From Anammoximicrobium sp032229885 (GTDB lineage Bacteria; Planctomycetota; Planctomycetia; Pirellulales; Pirellulaceae): a stretch of DNA of 45,286 nt. This document shows, piece after piece, positions 27,010 to 34,787 of the stretch. The stretch's first letter is position 1, and every line of letters begins with the position of its first letter. The stretch covers positions 1 through 45,286 of the forward strand of contig JAVYAJ010000307.1 in the NCBI GenBank assembly GCA_032229885.1, given 5' to 3'. Below the pieces are notes generated by a model. The model worked only from the letters and a program-made list of their open reading frames with translations. It had not been told where the DNA came from and did not search any database. The position numbers were made by a program, and so were the translations under genes.

Positions 27010-28113
27010 TCAGTTTCCCTGTGGCCATCGGCCATCGTCCATGGGGCGGAGGACCAGCCGCGACGGGTCGATCACCACGTGCTTGATCCGCTGCCGCCGC
27101 CAGGTATACGTCGTATGCACCAGCCCATCGGCGGTCTGGATCACGGCGGGATACGAGTACTCGCCCGGCGTATCCTCCAGCACCAGCGCGGCTTGCCACT
27201 GTTTTCCATCGGACGAGACGGCCACGTTCAGCGGGCTGCGGCCGCGCGGCGTGTGGTTGTAGACCATCACCTGGCGACCGTCGGCCAGCGTGACGGCGTC
27301 CAGTCCCGAGTTCGGATTGGGCAGATCCGACAGCCGCAATGGGCTCCAGGTGGCGCCCTGATCGCGGCTGTATGTCTCCCAGACCTTTCCCTGCTGGCTG
27401 CGTCCGACCGCCTGGACAGCGCCGTCAGGATGTCTCAGCAAGGCTGGCTGAATCGCGCCGATCGTTCCGTCGCTGGGGATCGCTTCGGTTCGCGCCCACG
27501 TCCGTCCCGCGTCCTGCGTCCACTCGAAATGGGTCCGCCAGCCGTCGTGCTCGGTGCTCGAGCCGCACAGGATTCGACGGCCCGGCAATTCGATCGGCTT
27601 GTTCTTGATCGGTCCCAAGATGCCATCCGGCAGACGCCGCGCCGCCGACCACGTGCGCCCGCCGTCGGCGCTGGACTTCATCACGCCCCACCAACGACTG
27701 GGGCTGGGTCCGACCTTGTAGAACAACAGCAACGGCCCGTCGGTCGGTTGAAAGAGGACCGGGTTCCAGCAGGGATAGCGCCGCTCGGGCGATTCGACGC
27801 CGTCGGCAAGTTCCACCGGGGCCGTCCAGCGCTGTTCGGTTCGGCGCGAGCCCCAGATCCCGACGTCCGGGTTTTTCTCGCGCGTGCCGCCAAACCAGGC
27901 GGCGACGAGCGTTCCGTCGGTGGTCTGGGCGATCGTCGAGGCATGCGCTTGCGGAAAGGGCGCCGTCTCGTAGATGAACGCTTCCGCCACGATTCCCTCG
28001 CGAAACGGTTCGGCCAGCGCCGGCGCTATGGGCGCTGTCGTCGCCAGCGCGGCGGCCAATCCGCACGCGCCGGCCGCCAGCAAACAACGCGACCTAAACG
28101 ACGTCGTCCTCAT
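27010..28113 (-). CDS. Secreted BNR-repeat sialidase-like protein
   Basis: A 367-residue exported protein with an Ala-rich signal peptide (first 34 residues, ending in ALA). The rest is a six-bladed propeller of sialidase type, shown by Asp-box motifs SSADGGRTW (148-155), TQDAGRTW (199-206), SRDQGATW (249-256) and a degenerate SSDGKQW. Enzymes of this fold remove terminal sialic or related sugars, but many planctomycete members lack a proven substrate, and the arginine triad was not mapped. The ATG at 28113 is the first possible start. It lies upstream of a DapA/NanA-type gene on the same strand. Confidence 0.8.
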   Translation of the reverse strand: MRTTSFRSRCLLAAGACGLAAALATTAPIAPALAEPFREGIVAEAFIYETAPFPQAHASTIAQTTDGTLVAAWFGGTREKNPDVGIWGSRRTEQRWTAPVELADGVESPERRYPCWNPVLFQPTDGPLLLFYKVGPSPSRWWGVMKSSADGGRTWSAARRLPDGILGPIKNKPIELPGRRILCGSSTEHDGWRTHFEWTQDAGRTWARTEAIPSDGTIGAIQPALLRHPDGAVQAVGRSQQGKVWETYSRDQGATWSPLRLSDLPNPNSGLDAVTLADGRQVMVYNHTPRGRSPLNVAVSSDGKQWQAALVLEDTPGEYSYPAVIQTADGLVHTTYTWRRQRIKHVVIDPSRLVLRPMDDGRWPQGN

Positions 28114-28599
28114 ACGGTTTCCCCTGTGGTTCTCCTATCGCCCGCGGTGCGTCACGAGCCGATCAATCGCGACGCCTTCCGCGCGACTCGAGACGGCGCC
28201 CGGTCGGGCAAACTTGCGTCCGCGTCCTCCGTCCAGAGCCCTATTTTACGAGGCGATTTACCGCGGTGCGGCGCACATGCGAGCCGCAAACGAGTATGAT
28301 CGTCACGCCGCTCGCTGTCAAACCGGCCGCTCGCTGCGGGCGATGTTCGCGGTGTGTGAACGACCGCCGGCCAACGCCACGCGCGGCGGGTGAGAGTGTC
28401 GTGGAAGCGGCATCCTGCCGCTTGTCTGCGCCAAGACCACGCCCGGGCGGGGAATGGGCCGTACGGAATCGACGCCTCGCGGGGCTGGTGCAAGCCGACG
28501 GCTTGGCGTACCATTTTTCCAACAGCGCCGGAGGCGATCCGAACCGGCAAGCGAGTTCGGCCATCGGCGATGTCTCGTGCGAGGCGAGGGAACTGAACG
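28114..28599. other. Divergent intergenic region
   Basis: About 485 bases between the minus-strand sialidase gene and the plus-strand DUF3127 gene, so it should hold promoters for both. The only clear structure is the hairpin at 28405-28423. Confidence 0.4.
28405..28423. repeat. Perfect short hairpin AAGCGGCA-TCC-TGCCGCTT
   Basis: Eight-base perfect arms with a three-base loop, within GTGGAAGCGGCATCC. No T-tract follows. It looks like a dispersed palindromic unit rather than a terminator. Confidence 0.6.
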
Positions 28600-28977
28600 A
28601 TGAGCGACTGTGTAGTCAAGGGCCGCGTGCATCTGATCGAAGACGCCAAGACCTTCGGACAGAAGGGCTTTCGCAAGCGGCTGGTGGTCCTCGAACAGGA
28701 CAAGGGCCGATTCACGAATTATCTTCCCGTCGAGTTCACCAACGAGGGATGCGATCTGGTGGACGAGTTGAACGTCGGCGACGAAATCGAAGTCCCCATC
28801 CGGCTGAACGGCCGCAAATGGCAGCGAGACCCGAACAGCGAAGTCAAGTTTTTCCTGAGCGCCGAGGCGACCGAGTTCAAGCTTGCCGGTCAAGGCGGCG
28901 CGGCGCCGCGGCGAGCTGCGCCGCGGCCGCGGCCCGGTGCGCCGGCGCCCGACGATGATGGGCTGCCGCCGTTCTAA
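28600..28977 (+). CDS. DUF3127 family protein with SSB-like C-terminal tip
   Basis: A 125-residue protein. Residues 1-85 form a small beta-rich domain (VVKGRVHLIED, KRLVVLEQDKG, DLVDELNVGDEIEVPIRLNGRKW) of the DUF3127 type, an OB-fold-like family of unknown role. A Pro/Arg/Ala-rich flexible linker follows, and the last residues are DDDGLPPF, very like the acidic tip of single-strand binding protein (DDDIPF). In SSB this tip recruits many DNA repair and replication proteins. I infer a nucleic-acid-binding or SSB-mimicking role. ATG at 28600 has GCGAGGG upstream. The gene stands alone. Confidence 0.75.
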   Translation: MSDCVVKGRVHLIEDAKTFGQKGFRKRLVVLEQDKGRFTNYLPVEFTNEGCDLVDELNVGDEIEVPIRLNGRKWQRDPNSEVKFFLSAEATEFKLAGQGGAAPRRAAPRPRPGAPAPDDDGLPPF

Positions 28978-29310
28978 ACCGGCGGCGGTAGAACGAGACC
29001 GGTCGCCGTCCAGCGAGCACGCCTGGATCCGGACGCTGACACGAAGGTCGCGTTCACGGCCGTACCAGCATGCTGCGGAGACGGCGCGCGACGAACGCGC
29101 GCGCCAGCGGCTTCCGACAGCGCCGCGACGGTAGGCATCGCCACCGTGTTGCGGCCTCGCCCGACCTGCAGGCACAATGGGTACAATCGACATGGCGACG
29201 CGGGCCGGCGATACCGTGCGTTGCCCCGTCATCGCGGCATTCCGGCAGTTTCCGTGATAGCTTCGGAGCTGGATCCCAGTGAATCGTCCCCATACATGAG
29301 TGAGGCGCCC

Positions 29311-30501
29311 ATGAGTTCTCGGATAAATGTCTCGCGTCGGACCTTCCTATCCGCCTCGGCCTGTGCGACGTGGAGCGCGCTAGCTGGGCCGTCGCTGCTG
29401 GCTCACACGGCTGGCGAGTTGCAGATCATCGAGCCGATGGACGGGGCCGTGATGCACGCGCGCTTGGGCCGCGAAGTGGACGGCGGGCTCGAAGTCGAGA
29501 TCAGCGGCGCCGCGCCGTCGGGCGCCGAAGTGCTCGTGCAAGGCCGCCCGGCGAGTCGTTCGGGCGAGGCGTTTCGTGGTACGGCTGTGCTCCGTCAACG
29601 CGAGACCACCGTCGTCGTGACGAGTGGCTCGGGCGCGGCCCGGCAGCAGAAAGAGGTCCGCCTGGTCTGGGATCGCCACTCGCGGAAACGCTATCGCATC
29701 GTGATCGACGACAATAGTTTCTTCTTGCGAGACATCACGCAAAAAGACTACGCCTCGCTGTTCGACTGCTTCTACTTGAAGATCCTCAAAGATCTGAACG
29801 TCAAGTACGGCGCGCGGTTTACGCTCAACATCTACTACACGACGGGCGACGACTGGAATCTGACGCAGTTTCCCGATAAATATCGGGACGAGTGGGAGGC
29901 CAACGCAAACTGGTTGCGATTGGCGTTTCACGCGTATGCCAACGAACCCGCTTGGCCCTATCGAGACGCGCCCGTCGAAAAGCTGCTGGCGGACATGGAC
30001 CTGATCGAACCCCAGATTCACCGCTTTGCCGGACCCAAGACCTTCAGCCCGGTCGCTGTTGTGCACTGGGGCATGACGCGGCCCGAGGCCTGGAAGGCCC
30101 TGTACGACCGCGGATCGCGTGTGCTGGGCGGCTACTTCCGCCAGTCGGCGCAAGGCGAGTGGCAGGTGAACTATCGCGTGGACGATGTTCGCTCCGAGTG
30201 GCTGTCGCGGCATGATCTGCTCAAGGATTTTCCCAGCGGGATGATCTTTTCCCGCGTCGACATGGTCGTCAACAATACGCCGCTCGACCAGGTCGTGCCC
30301 GTGCTCGAAGCCGTCGTAGCGGACCCGCGTCAGGCCGAAGTCGTCGACCTGCTGACCCACGAGCAGTACTTCTGGCCGTTCTATCAGGTCTACCTGCCGG
30401 ACCACGCACAGCGCCTAGATCGGGCGATCGGTTTTCTGACCGAACGCGGCTACAAGCCCGTGTTCCTGCAAGACGGTTTCCTGGGCGGTCCGGATGAGTG
30501 A
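29311..30501 (+). CDS. Tat-exported protein with polysaccharide-deacetylase-like barrel
   Basis: A 396-residue protein. The signal is twin-arginine (VSRRTFLSASACATW) with cleavage likely near LLAHT. An immunoglobulin-like beta domain follows (to about residue 130), then an alpha/beta segment beginning RIVIDDNSFFLRDI, with FTLNIYYTTGDDW, RLAFHAYANEP and FSPVAVVHWGM at positions that recall metal ligands of NodB-type deacetylases. The match is structural reasoning, not a proven family hit. Start at 29311 has TGAGG six bases upstream; ATG at 29296 would add five residues (MSEAP). No operon partner is adjacent. Confidence 0.7.
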   Translation: MSSRINVSRRTFLSASACATWSALAGPSLLAHTAGELQIIEPMDGAVMHARLGREVDGGLEVEISGAAPSGAEVLVQGRPASRSGEAFRGTAVLRQRETTVVVTSGSGAARQQKEVRLVWDRHSRKRYRIVIDDNSFFLRDITQKDYASLFDCFYLKILKDLNVKYGARFTLNIYYTTGDDWNLTQFPDKYRDEWEANANWLRLAFHAYANEPAWPYRDAPVEKLLADMDLIEPQIHRFAGPKTFSPVAVVHWGMTRPEAWKALYDRGSRVLGGYFRQSAQGEWQVNYRVDDVRSEWLSRHDLLKDFPSGMIFSRVDMVVNNTPLDQVVPVLEAVVADPRQAEVVDLLTHEQYFWPFYQVYLPDHAQRLDRAIGFLTERGYKPVFLQDGFLGGPDE

Positions 30502-30787
30502 GACGAAGGCGTGCGACCGGTCCCGATACGATCGGAAACGCGAGCGCCTCGCGGTCGACAGCTCGAGTCATAACTGCTAGCATGGTGGCTTTGCCGGCGG
30601 TTCGCTCGGCTGCCCGGCCGTTCTGACCGCGACTCGTGCTCGCGCGAGCTAGGGCGACGAGCGGGTTGAACGTAGTGGCGTTGTGCGGGGCGTGCTACGC
30701 TCCGTCGCCCAGCCGAACTGCTTGCGATCGGCGGCGGTGGTTGTGTCGCGGCGCGCGTCCGGCAATAGTACACGACAACGGAGAACA

Positions 30788-30970
30788 ATGATGGCCGTCA
30801 CTCGGATTGGTGCGACAAGAAAATACGCGGACAATTGGAGCCTGGCGTTCGCCGGCAAGACGCAAACGGAGGCTCGGACCAGTGCCGCGAAACAGACCAA
30901 GACCGTTGCACCGGCGGCGAAGAAGAAAATGGCGTCCAAGACAAAGCGGGCAACGGGAAAAAAACGATAG
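30788..30970 (+). CDS. Short Lys-rich basic protein
   Basis: A 60-residue protein: an N-terminal segment MMAVTRIGATRKYADNW, then LAFAGK and a Lys/Ala/Thr tail ending in KRATGKKR. The tail resembles histone-H1-like C-termini. From memory, planctomycete genomes carry many small proteins with a TR(I/V)GATRKY..NW head and Lys-rich tail, sometimes misnamed sigma subunits. Likely nucleic-acid binding (inference). A GGAG lies upstream of the ATG pair. Codon use is normal. Confidence 0.6.
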   Translation: MMAVTRIGATRKYADNWSLAFAGKTQTEARTSAAKQTKTVAPAAKKKMASKTKRATGKKR

Positions 30971-31187
30971 GGGCGATCCGCGTCTCACACGGCTCCGGTC
31001 ACGCACCATCAGGCGGCCTCCGAGGGGCAGTCAACGCTGGGTGGCCAACGCGGAGTAGCCGCCGGCCCGCCTCGGCCAAGCTGGGCTTTGGCGTTCATCT
31101 CGTCACTTCCATTCGTCGGATTGGCACGCTGGCAGCAACCCGGCGGACCACGTGGCTCAGGACGGCGCGTCGATCGGGATAACGCGT

Positions 31188-31193
31188 TATAAT
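31188..31193 (+). promoter_or_regulatory. Possible -10 box upstream of selenoprotein gene
   Basis: TATAAT next to an AACGCGTT palindrome, about 140 bases before the GTG at 31331. The -35 position shows no good match, so this is weak. The 30971-31330 gap holds no other feature. Confidence 0.3.
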
Positions 31194-31330
31194 GCGTTGA
31201 TCAAGACGGCGCGGCCGTGAAAGGACGAGCCGTCATCGAGAACACACGTAACCGCCGACCAATGCGCGCCGCCCCGAACTGTCGCGGGTCCGCGACGCGC
31301 TGCGCGGCCGCCGACGAAAGGGGGACATCT

Positions 31331-31564
31331 GTGAAGATCCACCTACGCTACTGCGCGCTTTGAAACTACGAATCGCGGGCTGTCGGTCTGGCAGCCAAGG
31401 TATTGGGAAAGTACAGGCAACGGCTACAGAGCTTCGAGTTCCAACCGTCCAGCGGCGGCTGTTTCGAGGTCTCGATCGACGGTCACTTGGTGTACTCGAA
31501 GCTTCGGACCGGGCAGTTTCCCGACGTACAGGCCGTCATCGATGAGATCGAGAAACGGCTGTGA
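31331..31564 (+). CDS. SelW-like (Rdx family) selenoprotein with in-frame TGA
   Basis: Reading TGA at 31361-31363 as selenocysteine gives one 77-residue protein: it begins VKIHLRYCALUNYES (Cys8, Sec11), a CxxU redox motif directly after the first beta strand, as in SelT/SelW/SelH (Rdx) proteins with YCxxU/C. The remainder fits the family: AVGLAAKVLGKY helix, FEFQPSSGGCFEVSIDG hairpin, LVYSKLRTGQFPD and a final VIDEIEKRL helix. Family members are small thioredoxin-fold oxidoreductases. GTG start with AAAGGGGGA five to six bases upstream. The true stop is the TGA at 31562-31564. A SECIS-like hairpin follows the Sec codon. If TGA were a stop, the product would be ten residues and the conserved downstream part, which has no start of its own, would be unexplained. 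No sel genes are in the window. Confidence 0.9.
31378..31396 (+). promoter_or_regulatory. Putative bacterial SECIS element
   Basis: GGCTGTC (31378-31384), loop GGTCT (31385-31389), GGCAGCC (31390-31396): seven pairs with one U-G, or five pairs plus a bulged U and a C-G pair closing a GGUCUG loop. The loop begins 25 nucleotides from the U of the UGA. The loop GGUCU and the bulged U are like the E. coli fdhF SECIS that SelB binds, where the loop is about three nucleotides nearer. It lies inside the coding sequence in the same reading frame (GGT CTG). Confidence 0.75.
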
Positions 31565-31706
31565 GTTCGCGCGAACCGGGATCGCGCGGCCCGGGGTCGT
31601 GCGGCCCCGCCTGCGGTGCGCTTGCGGGGTGTCTAACACGAGATCCTCCCGCCCCCACGGTCCAGCGGGCTGCCGAACGGGCACGAACGGATAGGCGCGG
31701 ACGGAG

Positions 31707-32702
31707 TTACGGCATGGCCGCACGAACGGCGTCCAGGATCTGCGCGGCGGCTTCGTCGAGCGGTTTGGGGATGAACGCGCCGGCAGCCGCCGCATGGCCG
31801 CCACCCCCGAATTGTTCCGCCACTCGGCTGCAGTCCAGCGCGCAGCGGCTCCGCAGACTCACCTTGCATCCCGTCTCCGGCTGTTCGATCACGATCACGG
31901 CGACCTGGGTTCCCTGGATGGCCAGCGTCAGATTGATGGCGTCTTCCGTGTCGCTGGGCAGCGCCCCCACCGCGGCGTAGTCTTCCTTGCGGACGAACGT
32001 ATGGACTAGGCGACCAGCGCACTCGGTTTGAGCTCGCGACAGGATCAGTCCACGGAGGCGGACGCGGCCCAGCGTATCCTGCTCGTACAACTGGGCGAAC
32101 AGTTCGTCCGGACGAACGCCCGCGTCGATCAGATCGGCCGCCGCGCGATACGTCGCGGCGCCGACGGACTTGAAGCGAAACCAACCGGTGTCCGTGGCGA
32201 TGGCCGCGAACAGTGGGATGGCGATCTCGGGCGTGACCGCCACGCCCAACTGGCGGGCGGCCTCGAGCACCAGCCGGCCGGTCGCTTCGATGCGCGGATC
32301 CTTGAACGACCGAGCCTGCAGATCGTCCTCGCTCACATGGTGGTCGAGGATGATTTTTACCGCGGCGCTCGCACGGACCACGTCGGCCATCGATCCCAAC
32401 TGGGCCCACGCGCTGGTGTCCAGGATCATGATCGCATCCACCGGCGGCAACTGGTCGGCGCTCAGGTCCCGGCCCAACGCGCGGATCTTTGCCTGGGGGT
32501 CGATGAAGGCCAGATTCGGAGGCGTGGCATGGCCGTTGACGATCCACACCTGCTTGCCGATGGCCTCCAGCAAGCCGGCCATCGCGAGCTCGCTGCCCAA
32601 CGCATCGCAGTCCGGCCGGATATGGCTGGTGAGCAGAAAGGTTTGCTGCGCACGGACGAGCTGCACGAAGCCGGGCCAATCGATGTTCATGAGTTCACTC
32701 AC
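31707..32702 (-). CDS. nrnA: DHH-family oligoribonuclease / pAp phosphatase (NrnA type)
   Basis: A 331-residue enzyme that removes nucleotides from very short RNA and dephosphorylates 3'-phosphoadenosine 5'-phosphate. The DHH domain has SHIRPDCDALGS (Asp31, Asp33), ILDTS near 94-98 and ILDHHVSED (Asp120-His121-His122); the DHHA1 domain carries the substrate motif FGGGGHAAAAG near 305-315. Length is usual. The start is the GTG at 32702, or the ATG at 32690, which gives a more typical MNIDWPGF start. It begins 2 bases after the ribF stop on the same strand, so it is cotranscribed with it. It would finish RNA degraded by the RNases elsewhere in this window. Confidence 0.93.
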   Translation of the reverse strand: MSELMNIDWPGFVQLVRAQQTFLLTSHIRPDCDALGSELAMAGLLEAIGKQVWIVNGHATPPNLAFIDPQAKIRALGRDLSADQLPPVDAIMILDTSAWAQLGSMADVVRASAAVKIILDHHVSEDDLQARSFKDPRIEATGRLVLEAARQLGVAVTPEIAIPLFAAIATDTGWFRFKSVGAATYRAAADLIDAGVRPDELFAQLYEQDTLGRVRLRGLILSRAQTECAGRLVHTFVRKEDYAAVGALPSDTEDAINLTLAIQGTQVAVIVIEQPETGCKVSLRSRCALDCSRVAEQFGGGGHAAAAGAFIPKPLDEAAAQILDAVRAAMP

Positions 32703-32704
32703 GT

Positions 32705-33727
32705 CTAGGTCGGCATCGCCCGGGCAACCTCGCTGGCCGCGTGGACATCCGCCTGTAATTGTTGTTTCAATCGGTCGCTATCGCCGAACGGCTGAGTGTC
32801 ACGCAAGCGGGCTAGAAAGTCAACCTCCAATGGTTGACCGTACAGCGATCCGGCGAAGCCCACCAGGTGGGCCTCGAACTGCGAGACGTGCTCGCCGAAC
32901 GTCGAGTTCGGGCCGACATGGATGGCCGCCGGCCAGGCGCGCGCATCGACGTAGGCTCGGCCCGCATAGACGCCCAGGCCAGGCACCAACGTGTCCACGG
33001 CCTCGAGGTTCGCGGTGGGAAAGCCGAGCGTGCGCCCCCGTTGCGCCCCGTGCACGACCATTCCACGGGTGCGATACGGCCTGGTCAGCATTCGACGCGC
33101 CGCGTCGACGTCACCGTGGCGGATGGCCTCGCGGATCCGGCTGCTGGAAATCAACTGTTCACCCACGATCAGCGGTTCCACGATCTCCAGCTTGACGCCG
33201 GCCGCGGCGCACAACTCGTCCAACACGCGCACATCGCCGGCTCGGTCGCGACCGAAACGAAAGTTAGGGCCTTCGAGGATGGCTCGGGCGCGCAGGCGGC
33301 CGAGCACGACATCCGCAAAGAATTCCCGCGGCGACAGACGCAACAGATCCAAATCCGTCGGCTGGATGACCACGACGTCGACGCCCAACTCGCCCAGCAA
33401 TTCGGCTTTGCGCTCGGCCCAGGTCAGCGGCGGCGGCGCTTTGTCTGGCCGCAACAGGACCACCGGATGCGGATCGAACGTCAACACCGTCGCGGGCCCG
33501 CCGACTTCGGCCGCCCGCTGTCGAAGCCGCTCGATCAATCGCGCGTGCCCGCAATGGACTCCGTCAAAGTTGCCGATCGCCACCGCCCCGCCAGTCAAGG
33601 TCTCCGGAAAATCGTCCAGCGATCGGATCACTCTTATGCGTTTGGCGTCTATCTGTTCGGCGCGCGAAAGCGACGCGCCGTCGGTTGCGTCCCGGGCGTC
33701 CGCCGTCTCGTTGGCTTGCTGTGTCAA
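32705..33727 (-). CDS. ribF: Bifunctional riboflavin kinase / FAD synthetase
   Basis: A 340-residue enzyme making FMN and FAD. The N-terminal nucleotidyltransferase domain has AIGNFDGVHCGHARLI (HxGH), VLTFDPHP and SSSRIREAIRHGD; the C-terminal kinase domain has GRTLGFPTANL, VYAGRAYVD and FEAHLVGF. Three starts are possible: GTG at 33784, TTG at 33727 and GTG at 33631. TTG at 33727 is chosen because GGAGG lies seven bases upstream; the 33631 start would give the more usual 308-residue length. Two direct repeats of CGAGCGGCCGGCGA lie just upstream near 33784-33812. Confidence 0.9.
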   Translation of the reverse strand: MTQQANETADARDATDGASLSRAEQIDAKRIRVIRSLDDFPETLTGGAVAIGNFDGVHCGHARLIERLRQRAAEVGGPATVLTFDPHPVVLLRPDKAPPPLTWAERKAELLGELGVDVVVIQPTDLDLLRLSPREFFADVVLGRLRARAILEGPNFRFGRDRAGDVRVLDELCAAAGVKLEIVEPLIVGEQLISSSRIREAIRHGDVDAARRMLTRPYRTRGMVVHGAQRGRTLGFPTANLEAVDTLVPGLGVYAGRAYVDARAWPAAIHVGPNSTFGEHVSQFEAHLVGFAGSLYGQPLEVDFLARLRDTQPFGDSDRLKQQLQADVHAASEVARAMPT

Positions 33728-33734
33728 AGATTCG

Positions 33735-33739
33735 CCTCC
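33735..33739 (-). promoter_or_regulatory. Ribosome binding site selecting a TTG start for ribF
   Basis: GGAGG on the minus strand, seven bases before TTG (33727-33725). It is the best Shine-Dalgarno match for any candidate start of this gene. Confidence 0.5.
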
Positions 33740-33857
33740 GTAGCTTGTCCGGGCCGCGACGGGCGCTCGATCACCCGTAGCCACGAGCGGCCGGCGACGA
33801 GCGGCCGGCGACGAGCAGCGATCCGTCGAGCGATGCCGCTCGCTCAGGCGCCGCAGC

Positions 33858-34787
33858 TCAAGGTTGCGGACCAGTCGAGCAGGTCTTGTCGCTGATCTGT
33901 TGAAACGCTCGCGGCAGATGTGCGACCAGATCGCTGGCGATCAACGAAACCTGGCCCAGTTGCTCGGCGGCCAAATCCCCGGCCAAACCGTGAACGTACA
34001 CGCCCAACCGAGCCGCGTCCAGCGGCGACAACCCCTGGCAGATCAGCGCCGTGATCACGCCCGTCAGGACGTCGCCCGCGCCGCCGGTGGCCATCCCGGG
34101 ATTGCCGCTGTCGTTGTACGTTGTGTGATGGCCATCGGTGACCAGCGTCCGGTGGCCTTTGAGCACCAGCACCCAGCCCTGCCGAGCGGCCAGCTCGATC
34201 GCCTGCTGGCACAGGTCATCGCGCGATACGCCGGACGAATCGCAGTCTCCCGTCAAGCGGCGGAACTCGCCCGGGTGCGGCGTCAAAATCCGTGGCCCCC
34301 CGGACCTGGGGCGGTCGCGGTTGCCATCGGCTGCCAGCGCGTTCAACCCGTCGGCATCCAGCACCAGCGGCTGCGCAAGACTTTCGTAAAGCGTGCCGAC
34401 GAATTCCGTCACCGATGGCGAACGGGACAAGCCGGGTCCGCAGGCAACGCAATCGGCAGCGGCCGCTAAGCGCAGGATTTCTGGACGGGTCGGCCCTTCG
34501 ACTCGACCGTGCGCGTCGCACGGCAGCGGGATGGTCATGTACGACGGCTCGAAACCGGCCACCGTCTCGAGGCAGACATCTGGCACGGCCAACGTCACTA
34601 ACCCGGCGCCGCTGCGCAGCGCGGCCTTGCCGGCCAACGCGATCGCGCCGCTCATGCCTCGCGATCCGCCGATCAACAACGCGCGGCCGAAATCGCCCTT
34701 GTGCGCATCCGCGTGCCGTGTCGGCAAGACTGGCAGCGGGCAGGTAGGCGAGGCGTTCACGTTCAGCGTGCGGTCACGGCGAGACAA
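33858..34787 (-). CDS. nnrD: ADP-dependent NAD(P)H-hydrate dehydratase
   Basis: A 309-residue enzyme that repairs hydrated NAD(P)H. Family landmarks: HKGDFGRALLIGGSRGMSGA near 28-47, LDADGLNAL, ILTPHPGEFRRL, VLKGHRTLV and the nucleotide-binding GNPGMATGGAGDVLTG near 228-243. The N-terminal epimerase domain (NnrE) found in fused forms is absent. The start is likely TTG at 34787, overlapping the preceding gene by 14 bases, or a GTG at 34760. The neighbouring genes ribF and nrnA also deal with nucleotide cofactors or nucleotides. Confidence 0.92.
   Translation of the reverse strand: MSRRDRTLNVNASPTCPLPVLPTRHADAHKGDFGRALLIGGSRGMSGAIALAGKAALRSGAGLVTLAVPDVCLETVAGFEPSYMTIPLPCDAHGRVEGPTRPEILRLAAAADCVACGPGLSRSPSVTEFVGTLYESLAQPLVLDADGLNALAADGNRDRPRSGGPRILTPHPGEFRRLTGDCDSSGVSRDDLCQQAIELAARQGWVLVLKGHRTLVTDGHHTTYNDSGNPGMATGGAGDVLTGVITALICQGLSPLDAARLGVYVHGLAGDLAAEQLGQVSLIASDLVAHLPRAFQQISDKTCSTGPQP

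Noticed and set aside
25726..28113. Sialic acid use operon (sialidase plus NanA)
   Set aside because: The 342-base gap, the lack of NagA/NagB/NanE and sialic acid transporter genes, and the broad substrates of both families make this only a possibility.
31360..31545. Frame overlapping the selenoprotein in another phase
   Set aside because: Its product has no family likeness, while the TGA-readthrough frame matches a known family from end to end.
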